The position numbers and the translations under genes are program-made. This document shows positions 50,201 to 61,239 of a DNA stretch of 64,000 nucleotides, in pieces (positions within the stretch are counted from its first letter, which is position 1; each line of letters starts with the position of its first letter). The notes under the pieces are model-generated. The model ran no database searches. It saw nothing but the letters and a program-made list of their open reading frames with translations, and was not told the origin of the DNA. The DNA lies in NCBI GenBank assembly GCA_019925105.1, contig JAHGAU010000033.1, positions 620,001 through 684,000 of the forward strand, given 5' to 3'. Origin of the DNA: Niebla homalea (taxonomy: Eukaryota; Ascomycota; Lecanoromycetes; Lecanorales; Ramalinaceae).

Positions 50201-50660
50201 ATGCCTTCATCTCATCGCATCAAATCTCAGTGTCAGATGGATCAAGGGTTTCTTCGATAAATGCCGCTGCCTGTTTGGTGATTGACCAAGGACTGAAGGA
50301 CTGATGAAACAAGACCGTGGAAATGTACAAGTGGTGATGGAAGCATGACATGCATCCGTCGCCATCTCTTGATCCTATCGTATGAGATCTCAGTAAGAGT
50401 TGGTCCAAGGCCTTCTTCAATAATCGCACTTGTTCCTTTGATAATCGGTAACCAAATGATGAAATGCGACCGTGCGATGTATATGTTTCCTCTCCAGTCA
50501 AACATTTGTCGTCACTGCCATACGATAAGCAGTAAGAGCCGATGCCGGGAAAGCTAGCCTAAGGTAAGCAAACATCGGTTGACCTGAAGAAGAGAAAGAG
50601 TTTGATGTTGGACCAAGTACGACCAACAAATAAAAGCAGACAAGGAGAGTTGGGGGCGAC
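47231..50660. other. 3.4-kb stretch without a convincing gene
   Basis: Short frames on both strands, none supported by splice structure or family motifs. A diverged internal repeat is visible: ATGCGACCGTACGATGT near 50117 recurs as ATGCGACCGTGCGATGT near 50464, each followed by different sequence. It may hold decayed genes. Confidence 0.4.
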
Positions 50661-50682
50661 CAGCTGTTGGCCTTGGCAACAA

Positions 50683-50717
50683 AACATTCTGTCCCACGGG
50701 AGCGGGACAGAATGATT
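50683..50717. repeat. GC-rich palindrome, copy D
   Basis: Arms AACATTCTGTCCC (50683-50695) and GGGACAGAATGATT (50704-50717). Weaker palindromy continues outward (CCTTGGCAACAA on the left, TTGTCAGCAGCCTTGG on the right), giving about 75 bp in all. It is the most complete of the four copies. Confidence 0.8.
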
Positions 50718-51553
50718 TGTCAGCAGCCTTGGCGGGGCCTTCCATTTTCTCTAGTTGGTCTGCTGTTTTTGTTTTGCACCCTCATAAATTGGCCAACCAG
50801 GCCAGATTCGCTGGCCGTGGCAAGCTTTCATAGGACCCAAAGAGAGCATGGACATACTCCAAGATTCAAGAGGTGGAAAGTTACTACAGAGTATCAGCAC
50901 GGATGTTGTCGCTCTTGGCCATCCTCTCAACGCCGTTGGCATCAGGACAGCCAACGACTACGCTCTTCGGCAGAGTCGCCAGCAGTCAAGGGCATGACAT
51001 GCCTTGCCGCTGAACAGGCGGAAGAGAAGCTACTGCTTCGATAGCAGGAAACGGCCCCCCGATCTGTCATTGCCCTGAATAGGTGATTGCGCCCAAGGGT
51101 CATTCTTTTTGGTGTGGATCGCAAGAGCTCTTACTGATGTGGGATCACAGAATGCTTGATTTGGAGCCTTATACACTCGGTCTTACCTCTGCTGAGTGAT
51201 CCTCCTACGCAATAGCGGCAAAACCGCCAACCAAATCCCCCTTCCTGTCCTCCCCTCAGCCCTTCGCTTCTTCGACACTACATGGTCAGACTTGCCGCAA
51301 GAGCCATTAGGCCAAGACCTCTGAAAGGCACATGGTTACCTCGGAGCAAGAACGACTGGTCCTGCTGAAATCACATGAAGAGATCTATCTGCGATAGATG
51401 AGCAATGGTCTCAGAAGCATAATCGAAGGTCTCGAACTCGAGTCAGATAATCGGCTTAAGCTACGGCCACGTCGCATCGCTAGCTACGCCCATGAAATCT
51501 ACTTGAATGATACCTCAAATTAGGGAAGCTTGTCAGCCGGGTGATAGTGACGT

Positions 51554-51793
51554 TCACATGGTCTCCTCTCCATCAGCAAAAGCAAAAGCATGGATACAGG
51601 CGCACTCGGCTACAGGATAGGTAGCATACGCTGGTACATCTATTGTTTGAATCATACTCTTTATCCTCACGCAAGCGTCGGGCACTTCCTCGCCTTCTGT
51701 CAAGTCCTTCGCACGCGTTGATCCAATAATACAAATGCCCAAGTCGGCTTCGGCTAGCACGTCGTTGCACGGAAGGGGCTTGAATTCCTACAT
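51554..51793 (-). CDS. Possible exon or gene fragment, unknown function
   Basis: The minus-strand frame EFKPLPCNDVLAEADLGICI and onward is compositionally protein-like to a TGA at 51554. It is preceded directly by TAG, which could be an intron acceptor (GATGTAG). No start codon or upstream exon was identified. The motif GICIIGSTRAKDLTEGEEVP does not identify a family with confidence. It may be the last exon of a gene or a relic. Confidence 0.3.
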
Positions 51794-52973
51794 CCCACAT
51801 TCAATGCGCACCGCATCAGCCGCCTTAATGACTTATAGGCAATATTGTTATGCAAGCAAGGGCATTTCCCCGTTATGCCACTGCAAAAGCTCTGCACAGG
51901 ACTGACTTTGTACCGATATAGGAAAGAGAGCTCAAGACTACAACCCTGATGGCCTTGGCCTGTCCACGAAGCGTTTGATGGATAAAGGCAACTTGCTTAT
52001 CTCTGACCTCCTACAGAGGCTTGAACAACTCCTCAACAGACACATGCACGTGGCATTGGAGCGAATATCTGGATCGACATCTCCAGCTCCCACCTGTCAC
52101 CGTCATTAATACTACAGCCACAAACCTTCCTGAACCCTCTTTACACAACTCCATTCATGTGCGTCACAACGACACGCACCTTTTCGCGTAATCATATCGC
52201 AAATGTAGAGCAGAAGTGCCATAATCGCTGCATCCAGCCTCTCAAGCTCTCCACCTACAGAACGGAGGATTGCCAATTCTGCTTGTCCAAGAAGAAGAAG
52301 GGGAAGAGGTATCCCGGGCCATATGATCCTAGCAAGCACTCAGCAAGTCATGCGTAAGTGCCCCGTTTCAAGAAAAGCCATGGAGTAGCTGATGAAGTAA
52401 CAAAGGAACAGAACAGGCGGAATCGGCTCCTTTTTGCCGACCTGCAAGATTGGATCCGAATACAACTATCAGGCAAATCATTCGACCATCTGCGGAGTTG
52501 TCATCCAGCCCCACTTGTACTGTGACTGCAGCAATGCGAATGCGTCCGGACTACAAAGAGCAAAGGGAGAAGTGGTCTGCGTGGCTCATAATGAATGTCC
52601 CGGGTATGTGGAATAAAGTCAATGCAATCGTATTTTTATTGAGAAAAGGGAAGACTTCTCTCCCCATGCGTCTTTTCCTCTCCTCTTCTCTCCCTTCCTT
52701 ATCATCGACCTTCTCATCCTCCTCCAGTCTCTCCATAAGACATAGCGACCAAACGATTCTATATACCCGTTTTCCTACAATAACCCCCCGGCCGCTTGTC
52801 AAAACCTCCGCTCTCCCCGAATCAGAACGGATCATCCATCATTTCCCCTCCTCCCAAAACAATTGTTCGCAATAGATATGGCTCTATCCACCCGTAACCC
52901 CACGCCAGTCTGTTTTTTCCTCCATTCACCTCCCCATCATACTGACCCTCTGCGCTTATAACCAACACTGACA
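51794..52973. other. Unassigned, scattered coding-like segments
   Basis: A leucine-rich frame (+, about 51930-52110, containing KRLMDKGNLLISDLLQRLEQ) and a minus frame (52112-52339, containing ELERLDAAIMALLLYICDMI) look partly coding, but no gene model could be built. Pyrimidine-rich sequence lies at 52660-52740. Confidence 0.35.
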
Positions 52974-53480
52974 ATGACTAGTGCACAGAGTGTCGACCCG
53001 CGGCTGGGCGCTTCATCCAGTCTTTACTACGCTGCGTCCATCTCGACAAACTTTCATCCCTCCGATACAATACCCACCGCCAGCATCCGTGGCTGCTCAA
53101 GCGAACCATCATCCCTCGATTCCGCGTCGTACCCTTGGCAATGCAATCTACAAGACCCTCGCCCCCGAGATATCGCAAATTCAATCGCCGTCATCAGGGA
53201 TGACGACCCATCACAAGACAAAAAGCGGGTGGGATTAGTTGTTAACCTATGGCCGTTCCCGTCGATAGTTAATACGGAAAACCCCATGGTCGCTTCCGTC
53301 AGGGGCAGGGAGGCTTATGGGTCCGTCTGTCCGCCTACTTTTGATCTTGTCGTCGATCGGTATGCATTGATAATGGATGAAGTCAGAGCACAAGTGGGGG
53401 GGGTATTGATGATGAGTTTGCTGCTCCACTGGGGTCAGCTCATACGTCAGGAGATTCCAATAAGTTTCGGTAGCGTGTAA
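52974..53480 (+). CDS. Hypothetical protein, uncertain
   Basis: 168-residue frame with a good start context (ACAATGA). It is Ser- and Pro-rich in the first third. No domains, signal peptide or membrane segment are evident. An overlapping frame (52981-53238) is equally open in the first half, so the true frame or a spliced combination is undecided. Confidence 0.3.
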   Translation: MTSAQSVDPRLGASSSLYYAASISTNFHPSDTIPTASIRGCSSEPSSLDSASYPWQCNLQDPRPRDIANSIAVIRDDDPSQDKKRVGLVVNLWPFPSIVNTENPMVASVRGREAYGSVCPPTFDLVVDRYALIMDEVRAQVGGVLMMSLLLHWGQLIRQEIPISFGSV

Positions 53481-54048
53481 GCGGATTAAGTCTCGTTTTC
53501 ATGCTAGGTATTCATCTCGCTCCTTCGTTGGCCGGTAATAAGGGTGGGAGTTTTGGGTGGGAGGAATCCACAATCGTGGGTGTAACTTTTATCGCAGGTA
53601 GCTTGTATAAATCGCGCCAGCAGTACCGTTTTGAGCCTTACCTGAGTCGGAAGATCTATAGCCGCAGGACTCAAGTATGTAAGAATGATAAAGAGAGAAG
53701 ATTTTGGCGAAAAAGGTGTTCGAACCATTTCAGATGTTCTATCAGAATATGTACCATCAAATCACACATACCAGTGTCCCCTTTCACCGACGCCACCTAA
53801 GCGTATCCGCCGTGAACTCCACCAATGCCTCCCAAGCGGACGGAGCTCCCTTCTCTCCACCACCCTTTCTCCCATCGCTGTCTTCGTGCAGAGGAGAAGT
53901 AGTCGCATGCGGGAGGGACAAGGGCGATAGGGATGACTGAGACAGCCCGTGATCAGTATGGGTGGTGAAACTTGATGGAGTAGTAGTGGCAGGCAGCAAG
54001 CATTGATGACTCTCTCAAATCTGAAAAGAGAAGAGGGGGGGCGGGGGG
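53481..54048. other. Intergenic
   Basis: No supported gene. Pyrimidine- and purine-rich stretches lie near 54030-54050, 3' of the minus-strand gene that follows. Confidence 0.5.
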
Positions 54049-54764
54049 CTAGCAAATAAACTCACGCAACCAGTCCTCGACGGACAACAGCTCACGCCCA
54101 GCCTCCCGCAGTACTCGCATGCCGGCTGGCCGGAAGTCGGTTGACATAGTAGAGGGGTCCAGGAAGGTCCGACAAAGTCTGTTTTACATGGTGGTGGTGG
54201 TGGAGGAGGAGGATTCGTACTTGGTGGCTCGGCCAGGGGTGCAGCAGCTCGATTGAGCGGTTCAGAACCATCGCATATGGGTGGTGCAGCACGTTTCCCA
54301 GCTTTCTCGCGTCCGCTCCGTCTGCGCCCGTCGACCGTCCTAGCAGGAACGGTGCGAATGGAGATGCGCCTCCGCCGCAACAGGAGGGTTTTCCATGCGT
54401 TCGAGGCCAGATAGCGCCGCTTGGACCAGTATGCGATATGCTTGCACAGCGGCTTCCAATGCACGCTGTCAACCAGGGCGCGCTCCCAGACGATGAGGTC
54501 CTGGAGATCGCGCATCAAGCGACGGACGACGTCGGATTCGGCCTCGTTCTGGTGGAAGGTCTCCTTGCCTGAATTGAGGATGGCGTCGATCTCGGGGTAC
54601 AGAGCGCTTTGCCACACTTGCTGTCCCGCGTCGAGCAATGATTTGTAACGCTCATGATGGATTTGGTCGTCCGGCCAGTCGAAGAAGACGAAGACCGTGG
54701 TAGAGCTGCAGGATTTCATGGGCCACGGGGTAGGCTTCTTTGTCTTTTTTGTTTGGGGAGCCAT
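54049..54764 (-). CDS. Basic protein of unknown function, likely 2 exons
   Basis: The ATG at 54764 lies in a strong context (GCCATGG). Exon 1 (54764-54188) encodes a Lys/Thr-rich start, an aromatic segment (TTVFVFFDWPDDQ), a helical acidic middle (SGKETFHQNEAESDVVRRLM), and an Arg-rich region (TLLLRRRRISIRT and RRRSGREKAGKRA) suggesting nuclear or nucleic-acid association. It ends in a polyproline tract. A 62-nt intron (GTAAAA to GGCCAG, 54187-54126) restores a coding-like end, GMRVLREAGRELLSVEDWLR, finishing at 54049, for 217 residues. Two other ends are possible: reading straight on to 54015, or using a canonical GTGAGT...TTTCAG intron just before the stop. No family was recognised. Confidence 0.6.
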
Positions 54765-55556
54765 GGCTGCTGTGGCTCTTGTGCCTGAGTTTGCGAAAGG
54801 TAGCTGTAGACGATGGAGATTTGAGAGGATGTGCGGAACGTGGGGGGAAGGACTGCATTTAACAGATCTTTCATTAGAAAGCAGAATCGGGTTGCATTTA
54901 ACCCAAAACCATAAGCGTAGGCTCCATGGGCTCGCCAGGCTATGCGATGTACATTAACGCACTCTGGCGTCGACGTAGGCTGGCGATAAATGTACTCTAA
55001 CAATCATATGCAGTCTAGCGATTCAGCGCCATAGCGGCCATGGACTCTATGAGGTCGTATGAGGAGGAAGCAGCCTAGCGACAAGATTTGATGATCATGC
55101 AGACTGGCGATTACGTGACCCGGCGACTATGCAGCCCGGCACCCGGCAATAGTTGCATAACTTATCTGAATGTACCGAGGTTTCTGCGATAAAAGTTGCT
55201 TGTAGCGCACAAAGCTTCTTGCAGTTTGTTGAATTGAGCAACCCTTCAGTCGATGCTGCCCAGTCCCTAAATGAACGTAAGAATATCCGCTCGAACATCC
55301 TATTTTACAAAACGCAGGTTTCTCCCCATCTGCAAGGGCGACTTGGATCAATCCGGCTTGAAGAAGATGGCGTTGGCGTGAACTCGTGGGGAAATAGCTC
55401 CACAAGGTGAAGCAAATAATATCGGAGAAGGAGTACAGTTGCTGTCTGTTCACTGCTCTTGAGAGTTGTTCCCACATGCTCTTTCATTCTTGACCGAAAG
55501 AACTGGACAGTGCAACGCCGATCAGACGAGGACACACTCAGGCCACGTTCGTATGT
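54765..55556. other. Intergenic, short dispersed GCGA-type motifs
   Basis: No gene recognised. Variants of the phrase CTAGCGATT/CTGGCGATT recur (54978, 55014, 55103), suggesting a degenerate repeat. Confidence 0.4.
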
Positions 55557-56387
55557 ATGGGCACCCTCCTTTCTGACGGCGCCAATGGCCGCGGTAATCG
55601 CGATTACTCTGGGAAGCATCAGTCTTGGAAGTGGGACAGGAATGAGGACAAGTGTCGATGGATGCGTCTCAGTACCGATGGAGTCACATCTGTTGAAATT
55701 GTAAGGGTGGGTAATCATCAAAGCCCGGGAGTTTTCAAGGCGCAATGGGGCGTACGGCCATCTTTACCAAGTGCCCTGCCACTTCTTCGACAGTCTCCTA
55801 AAAGAGACTCGCCGAAGTCGCTTACCTCCCGGAAGATCCGCGCGATCACGCGACGGTGTCCGAGCGCTGTGGCTCCCGTGGGGGAGGACATGGTGGCGGA
55901 TGTCGTTCCGGGTGCCTCTAAAAGCGTGTTCGCCCGAGAGCTGGCCAGTTCAAGCAGAGGTGAGGCCAGTGGCAGAACAAGTGCGAATGAATCTCTGGAT
56001 GAGGAGGCGCCGTCCACATTGCAGCCTTGCTACTACCATCTAAGGGTTGTGAGTATATTGAATAAGTTATATGTAAAGCTCTGTGAGCTTTTTCATCAGC
56101 AACTGCAATTCGTGTGGGAAGAGAAAGAACTTGCCTGTCCTCGAGTCCATGTTTGCCAGATTCCGACCGTTCTGATTTCAGCAATCCGATTGGGGTACTG
56201 CGCGGCAGAACGCCACCAAGTTCAAATTCCAGAGCTTTACCCACAGCTATCGTTCCCTGGATCCCTGGAGAGGCCAGGCTGCCGGTCTCATGGGTTATTA
56301 GTCATCGTGCGAGAAAAGGGATCCCAAAAGCGTCACCTATTACGGACCCAATTATTGATAGCTTCCCTAACAGGCATCCTCGTCTGA
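55557..56387 (+). CDS. Hypothetical protein, uncertain
   Basis: 276-residue uninterrupted frame. The first 55 residues (GKHQSWKWDRNEDKCRWMRL) look coding. After a possible GTAAGG donor near 55700 the sequence becomes less protein-like, so the true gene may be spliced differently. No domain was recognised. The minus strand across 55718-56244 is also open, which weakens the case. Confidence 0.3.
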   Translation: MGTLLSDGANGRGNRDYSGKHQSWKWDRNEDKCRWMRLSTDGVTSVEIVRVGNHQSPGVFKAQWGVRPSLPSALPLLRQSPKRDSPKSLTSRKIRAITRRCPSAVAPVGEDMVADVVPGASKSVFARELASSSRGEASGRTSANESLDEEAPSTLQPCYYHLRVVSILNKLYVKLCELFHQQLQFVWEEKELACPRVHVCQIPTVLISAIRLGYCAAERHQVQIPELYPQLSFPGSLERPGCRSHGLLVIVREKGSQKRHLLRTQLLIASLTGILV

Positions 56388-57573
56388 ACAAAGGAGCCTG
56401 AGGATAATAGGGCGTCCTCCCACGGAAAGCGGAGGCTCTCTGTCATGTATCGTGCATCGCAGCGCGGCTGTCTCGGAAGCGATAGTGCGTGGACACATAC
56501 GCATTTTGCCTCTCTCGGGTAGGAAAGGAAAGTAGGTACGGCCGCTGAGTCTGATCCACAGGTATAATGAGCGTCCAATGCTATATGCCGAAAGCTTTGC
56601 GGTAATCCATCTACCTAATGAATCTTGCTCCTGGCAACTGATCAGGCACACACAATGAGAGTTCGCAATCTACCAAACTCAGCAGCTAGCTGATATCACC
56701 AAGACAACGATGCGCATGTCTTGCTCGTCGCCTTGTGCTCCAAAGCCTCCGTCTTGGGTCCGCCAGCGTCCAGCAACACGGGGAAGGCGTCCACCCAAGA
56801 GAAAAGGCTGCCGGCAGGTCAAGAGAAGATCGCTTTCGGGGTAGGGTCGTTGATACCGAATGGTGGTGTTAAGAGGATATAATAGCTGATTTCCTGCTGC
56901 TGTTCTTACTTATCCAAAGTGAACCTCGTCGTGCGCGATAGCGAGGACTTTACCTGCTAGCCGTTCGTTATACTGACTCTGCTCGAAGACGTATACTAAC
57001 CGCCATAGACAGCACTCCATGCGGAGCAGTCTGACAAGTAGGCACTTAGCGCCCAAAAATCCAGGCCAACGAAGGCCTTAAGACCGAAGTTAGTAGACCT
57101 CTGGCGTCTTTTCCATGCTGATTCAGGCATTCCAGAGCCACTGGGCGATGTGTACGTATGAACTCAAGTAAAAGAGCATGCTTAATCCTGTCAGCTGACC
57201 CGGCATAAAGGTTGGCTCGTTCTCACCTGAGAAATCCTGTTTCAGAATAGAGGAGGAATATAGGTGGGTATAGCAATGAGCACCGAGTAGGTTAATAGCT
57301 ACTCAGTGTTGTCAATGGACGAGGAGGGAAAAGGCAGGCTAGGTGCGTACGAGAAATTGAGTCAAAGTCATTTCGCATGATTCATTGAGTTATATCCATA
57401 GGCAGCCTCTCTAGGTATTGAGCAGAGAAGCAGCAGCAGCAGGTGATTGTCACGAGGTTCCATCAACCTACCTGATACCTTGCCAATTACACGCAGCGCC
57501 AGTCTCGTCCACGTTGCCGTTCCTGTTTATCAATCGCGCACGCAATCCCTGCCTATTGAAAAGATAAGTAAGC
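56388..57573. other. Intergenic
   Basis: No supported gene. A (GCA)n tract lies near 57428-57441. Frames are short. Confidence 0.5.
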
Positions 57574-58965
57574 TCATTCTTTGTTCAGCACGTCAGCCGG
57601 AGGGTGCCGAGCCGACTGAACGGTAGTGGGTTTGGTTCGCTTCGCACGTAAATTCGTGTTCGCTATACCGTAAGGAAAGAGAGCTGTAGAATTTTTGGCA
57701 CGGGCAGCAGCGGCATCACTATCTTTGGGCCAGTCTTTGGTGACGTCTTGGTATAGACAGGCAATGTCCCACGGCGCAGGCTGGTCCATGTAGCCATTGT
57801 ATTTCTCTTGTCCCGCCTCTTTCCCCATTGCTGCTTCTGATGCTGCCGTAGTACTGGGAATCACTTGGCAGTCGTCCTCGGGATCCAAGTAGAGATTTGG
57901 CTCTCCAACTGCAGGGACGTTCGACGTATGTAGGTAGCCATCGTCGTTTGGTTGGCGGTAGTCGTAGATGAGCCACATAGATACCGGATCGGTTGAGAGG
58001 TTCAATGCACAAGCATAACGGGTGGTTTGGGCTTGACCGTCCTTGCTCTTCTCGACCAGCCAGCCGATGGCGAGGAAGATGTCTCCTGCACTCTCGTCTC
58101 GTACCCACGTCTCCTCCTTGTTGTCTTCGCTCTTGTTATCTTCCCTCTTGACATGCTTATGTTTGGTCTTGGGCGCCACAAAGAACCGATCTCCGTCGCA
58201 ATGTAGGCGCCAATATGTACAATCAACAGCGAGGGTGACATCAGACCAACTCTTGCTCTTCCCAGAGTAGCTATCTTCGAGCTCTTCCATGTCTTCCAGC
58301 ATGCCATCACGCTCGATCCCCGAGAATCGAAAGATGAGCTCTGAGGGTAGGAGAGTGAATTGCGTTTCGTCGCGAGACTGGACCACGATTGGATGCGCAT
58401 TCTGGTTCAGCAACAGAGTAGCTCCGACTTGCTCTGGATCCCCCTCATTAATCTGTGCCAGGATTGCGGTTTTGAAATTCTGGGATTTTGTTGCTTCGTG
58501 GCTGACTTTGGCCAGTTCTTTGGAGGGCTTATCCTCGCTCTGGAGGATCTTCCGGAGTCCCGATATCTGCTGATCAAATTCCGCTTTCCTCCTCTGTATG
58601 GCATAAGCGGTGTCTTGGTAGATATACCAAGCTTCGTTCCGAGAGCGTTCCAAGTCGTACGACTCCTTTATCCCCTCCTCGAACCTATAAAAGTCTGCTT
58701 TCACATCTGTATCCGACTTGTGTGTATATAACCAGCTTGCCATATCTTCTGCTGAACTGACAGAAGCTTCCGGGAAGCGGGTGAAAGGGTCAGAGAGTAA
58801 CACTGCTGGCAACTTCACAGATGGGAGATTTTGCACAATGGATAAGGAAGCACTGCTGGCGGGGACGTGATGATGAGGTAGAGACATCGAACGTGACTTG
58901 TAATGCATGGCTGACATTTTGTTTGGATGAAGTGGAGGTTGACTAAGGTCGTGGTAAAAAGGCAT
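57574..58965 (-). CDS. Conserved-looking 463-residue protein of unknown function
   Basis: Single open frame on the minus strand from ATG 58965 to stop 57574. A second in-frame Met (MSAMHYK, residue 17) could be the start. The N-terminal 60 residues are Ser/His/Pro-rich. Residues about 85-190 are helical and charged, with a likely coiled coil (AYAIQRRKAEFDQQISGLRK). The C-terminal half is globular and rich in Trp/Tyr/Asp (TYWRLHCDGDRFFVAPK, GWLVEKSKDGQAQTTRYACA, MWLIYDYRQPNDDGYL). There is an acidic-basic low-complexity insert (KREDNKSEDNKEE). There is no signal peptide or membrane segment. The long frame with no stops and balanced composition argue for a real gene, but the family is not recognised. 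Confidence 0.75.
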   Translation of the reverse strand: MPFYHDLSQPPLHPNKMSAMHYKSRSMSLPHHHVPASSASLSIVQNLPSVKLPAVLLSDPFTRFPEASVSSAEDMASWLYTHKSDTDVKADFYRFEEGIKESYDLERSRNEAWYIYQDTAYAIQRRKAEFDQQISGLRKILQSEDKPSKELAKVSHEATKSQNFKTAILAQINEGDPEQVGATLLLNQNAHPIVVQSRDETQFTLLPSELIFRFSGIERDGMLEDMEELEDSYSGKSKSWSDVTLAVDCTYWRLHCDGDRFFVAPKTKHKHVKREDNKSEDNKEETWVRDESAGDIFLAIGWLVEKSKDGQAQTTRYACALNLSTDPVSMWLIYDYRQPNDDGYLHTSNVPAVGEPNLYLDPEDDCQVIPSTTAASEAAMGKEAGQEKYNGYMDQPAPWDIACLYQDVTKDWPKDSDAAAARAKNSTALFPYGIANTNLRAKRTKPTTVQSARHPPADVLNKE

Positions 58966-59742
58966 TTAAGCACAGAGAATCGATATGGAAGATGTTTGGG
59001 GGGATCGGATGGATCGCTTGCAGTTTGATACTTGCGATGTTTGCGTACACTTTGGTGTTGTACTGTGTCGAGAGCTGAAGTTGACGGACATTCGGCAGGG
59101 GCTATTGGTCTATTGGTCCTACGTGGCGTGATGTTTTATGAGGATGTGTCAAGAGCAAGTGTCGGTGAGTGAGATTTTCGGGGAATAATACCTCTCAACA
59201 ACGGATCTAAAACCTCCCGTACCCATCTAAGCCCCATCAAGCTAGGGTGTGGGTGGCTATCGTCTCTGGGGCTGATAGTATCAGGCGCTGCAACGAATTC
59301 GCACTATTTGCACGCCGCTGACGGCTCAGGTGCGTCCGTGGACGGGTTTAGACGGGTTCGGGTGGATGGCGCGAAAAGTCCTGGACAGAGCTAAGCTCTG
59401 TAATTAGCGTTATCTATCGTGGACTGTAAACTTTGGGTAGGAAGTACCCTGTAAATTACAAAAAGCTTCGGGACCCCTCTCAATGTTAGCCATCGCAATA
59501 TGCGCAAATGGGTGCAGGGTGCAGGGGAAGGGTGAGTAAGCCGAATCACTTGTATTGAGTCTACCACTATGCTTGTCTAATTACACCGTGACAACGACCG
59601 TATTTGTGTCCATCTCAAGGACCGTTTGATGACCGTATACTCACCGTACCTTATGCACCGATGCACCTGTAATACCGTTAATAAAAGGCCGTCTGGTAGG
59701 CCTTTATGCGATAGGGTCTTCAATGCAGGGGCTGCCAAGACA
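58966..59742. other. Upstream region and block boundary
   Basis: Probable promoter of the 463-residue gene and unassigned sequence. A GGGTGCAGGGTGCAGGGG tract lies near 59510. GC-balanced sequence ends at about 59780. Confidence 0.5.
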
Positions 59743-59788
59743 ACCGCGGAATACCCCCGTATATTACCGCGGAATACCCCCGTATATT
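59743..59788. repeat. 23-bp exact tandem duplication at the block boundary
   Basis: Two identical adjacent 23-bp units, each beginning ACCGCGGAATACCCCCGTAT, lie exactly where RIP-mutated AT-rich DNA begins. The unit contains no CpA or TpG. Confidence 0.9.
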
Positions 59789-60351
59789 ACTCCCTCTTTA
59801 AAGCTGCGATAAATTTACGATAATAATACCGCTATTAACCCACTAAATATAATCCGAGCTTTAATCGATTTATTTTAAAGGGTTATTTTAATAAGGGCTT
59901 TATTATAATATTTACGAGTTAATTTTTAATATTAATATACTTTATTAAGATAAAGCCTTTTTATACCTTTTCCCGAATAAAGTGGTATTAAACGTCGATA
60001 TACTTAATCCGTAAGTAATTCTCCGGGTTCTTAATAAGAGAAATACTACCGTTATTATTATTAAATAGAATAATAAGCCCGTAACCTTTAAAAAATCCGG
60101 TCTTATTAATTTACCTTATAAATTAAATATTCGTTTTATACTTTTCAGAAAAAGCCATATACTTAACTTCCATAATAAAGGTAATAATAGTACGTTATTT
60201 CCGAATATATTATACGTATATTATACCGGTATTTAATATTATAAAGCCGTATAATAACCTTTTATTATTTTTATTATTAATAAATACGGTATTTACGAAG
60301 TATTTAAATAATCCGTTATTACGTCGGAAGTATAAACTTAAATTTAATATA

Positions 60352-60565
60352 CTCTATCACCTAGTTGTGAACGGTTGCAGCCTGCAACCGTTCATTCCTC
60401 CCGCCGGGGGAATTCCGCGATTGCCAAGAATGGAGGCTCCTATCACCTAGTTGTGATTCACTCGACCCTCCAGTGAATCATTTCCTCACCCGGGGGGAAT
60501 TCCGCGATGCGCCGCTAGACCCTCCAGTGAATCATTTTTTGAAGTGATTCACTGGAGGGGTTTTT
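60352..60565. repeat. Hairpin-bearing ~86-bp imperfect tandem units
   Basis: Two units (from 60354 and 60438) share CTATCACCTAGTTGTGA on one side and GGGGGAATTCCGCGAT on the other, but differ between. Unit 1 has arms GAACGGTTGCAG/CTGCAACCGTTC. Unit 2 has arms GATTCACT/AGTGAATC. A third hairpin (60519-60563) has arms ACCCTCCAGTGAATCA and TGATTCACTGGAGGG, followed by a T-run. These look like stacked transposon termini. The segment keeps CpA/TpG and stands out in the AT-rich block. Confidence 0.7.
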
Positions 60566-61150
60566 TTCTACAGAATCCTTAACTCTCTATACGAAAGGTG
60601 TAGATCTCAGCACGGGCTTTAAAACGAGCCCCATTTGGCCTAAAACGGTCAGCGGGCGATTTACTTATCGATTTTACCACGTTTTGGAATTTTGGAGGTT
60701 CAAGTTGAAGTTCGCTTCCCGGCGTTAAAGCTTACTTTTTAACCCGTTATTCCTTTATAAAATCTAGTAATTTAACTTTATAGCCTGAGTTAAGAGCTTT
60801 TTAACGATGTCGGAAAAATAAAAATCCGTCCATTATTACCTATTATAGTATTAAGCTATATATCCTATAGTTTTAATTTTACGGTTTTTTTAAGTGTATC
60901 CGGAGGATTATTAACCCTTTTTATTTAAGTTTTAATTTAGAAAAAAAATATAAAAAATAACGGTTATAACGGTACCGGAATTACTATAATCCGGGATATA
61001 TTAATAAATATATTATTAACTTAATAATAATAATTATTTCTTTTTTTTTATTAATTTTTTTATTTAATTTATTCCTTAAATATCTTGGTATAAAATGGCC
61101 GTTAACGTCGCCTCCTTATGCCAAGACTTCTAATAAAATCCTTATTTAAT
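60566..61150. repeat. Dispersed repeat, copy 1
   Basis: From about 60720 the sequence aligns with 63540-63960: shared strings such as CGGAAAAATAAAAATCCGT and TACCGGAATTA, and the later GTTAACGTCGCC against ATTAACGTCGCC. It is less RIP-damaged at its left end. It is the body of the element whose hairpin terminus precedes it. Confidence 0.65.
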
Positions 61151-61239
61151 TTAACTCTTATTATTCATAACCCTTAACCGGTAAAAACCCCTTTATATTA
61201 ATAAGATTATTAGTTATTTAACTATTAAGGCCCTACTTT

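Noticed and set aside
51420..51470. Possible tRNA B box (GAGTTCGAGACC on the minus strand)
   Set aside because: No matching A box or foldable acceptor stem at the right distance.
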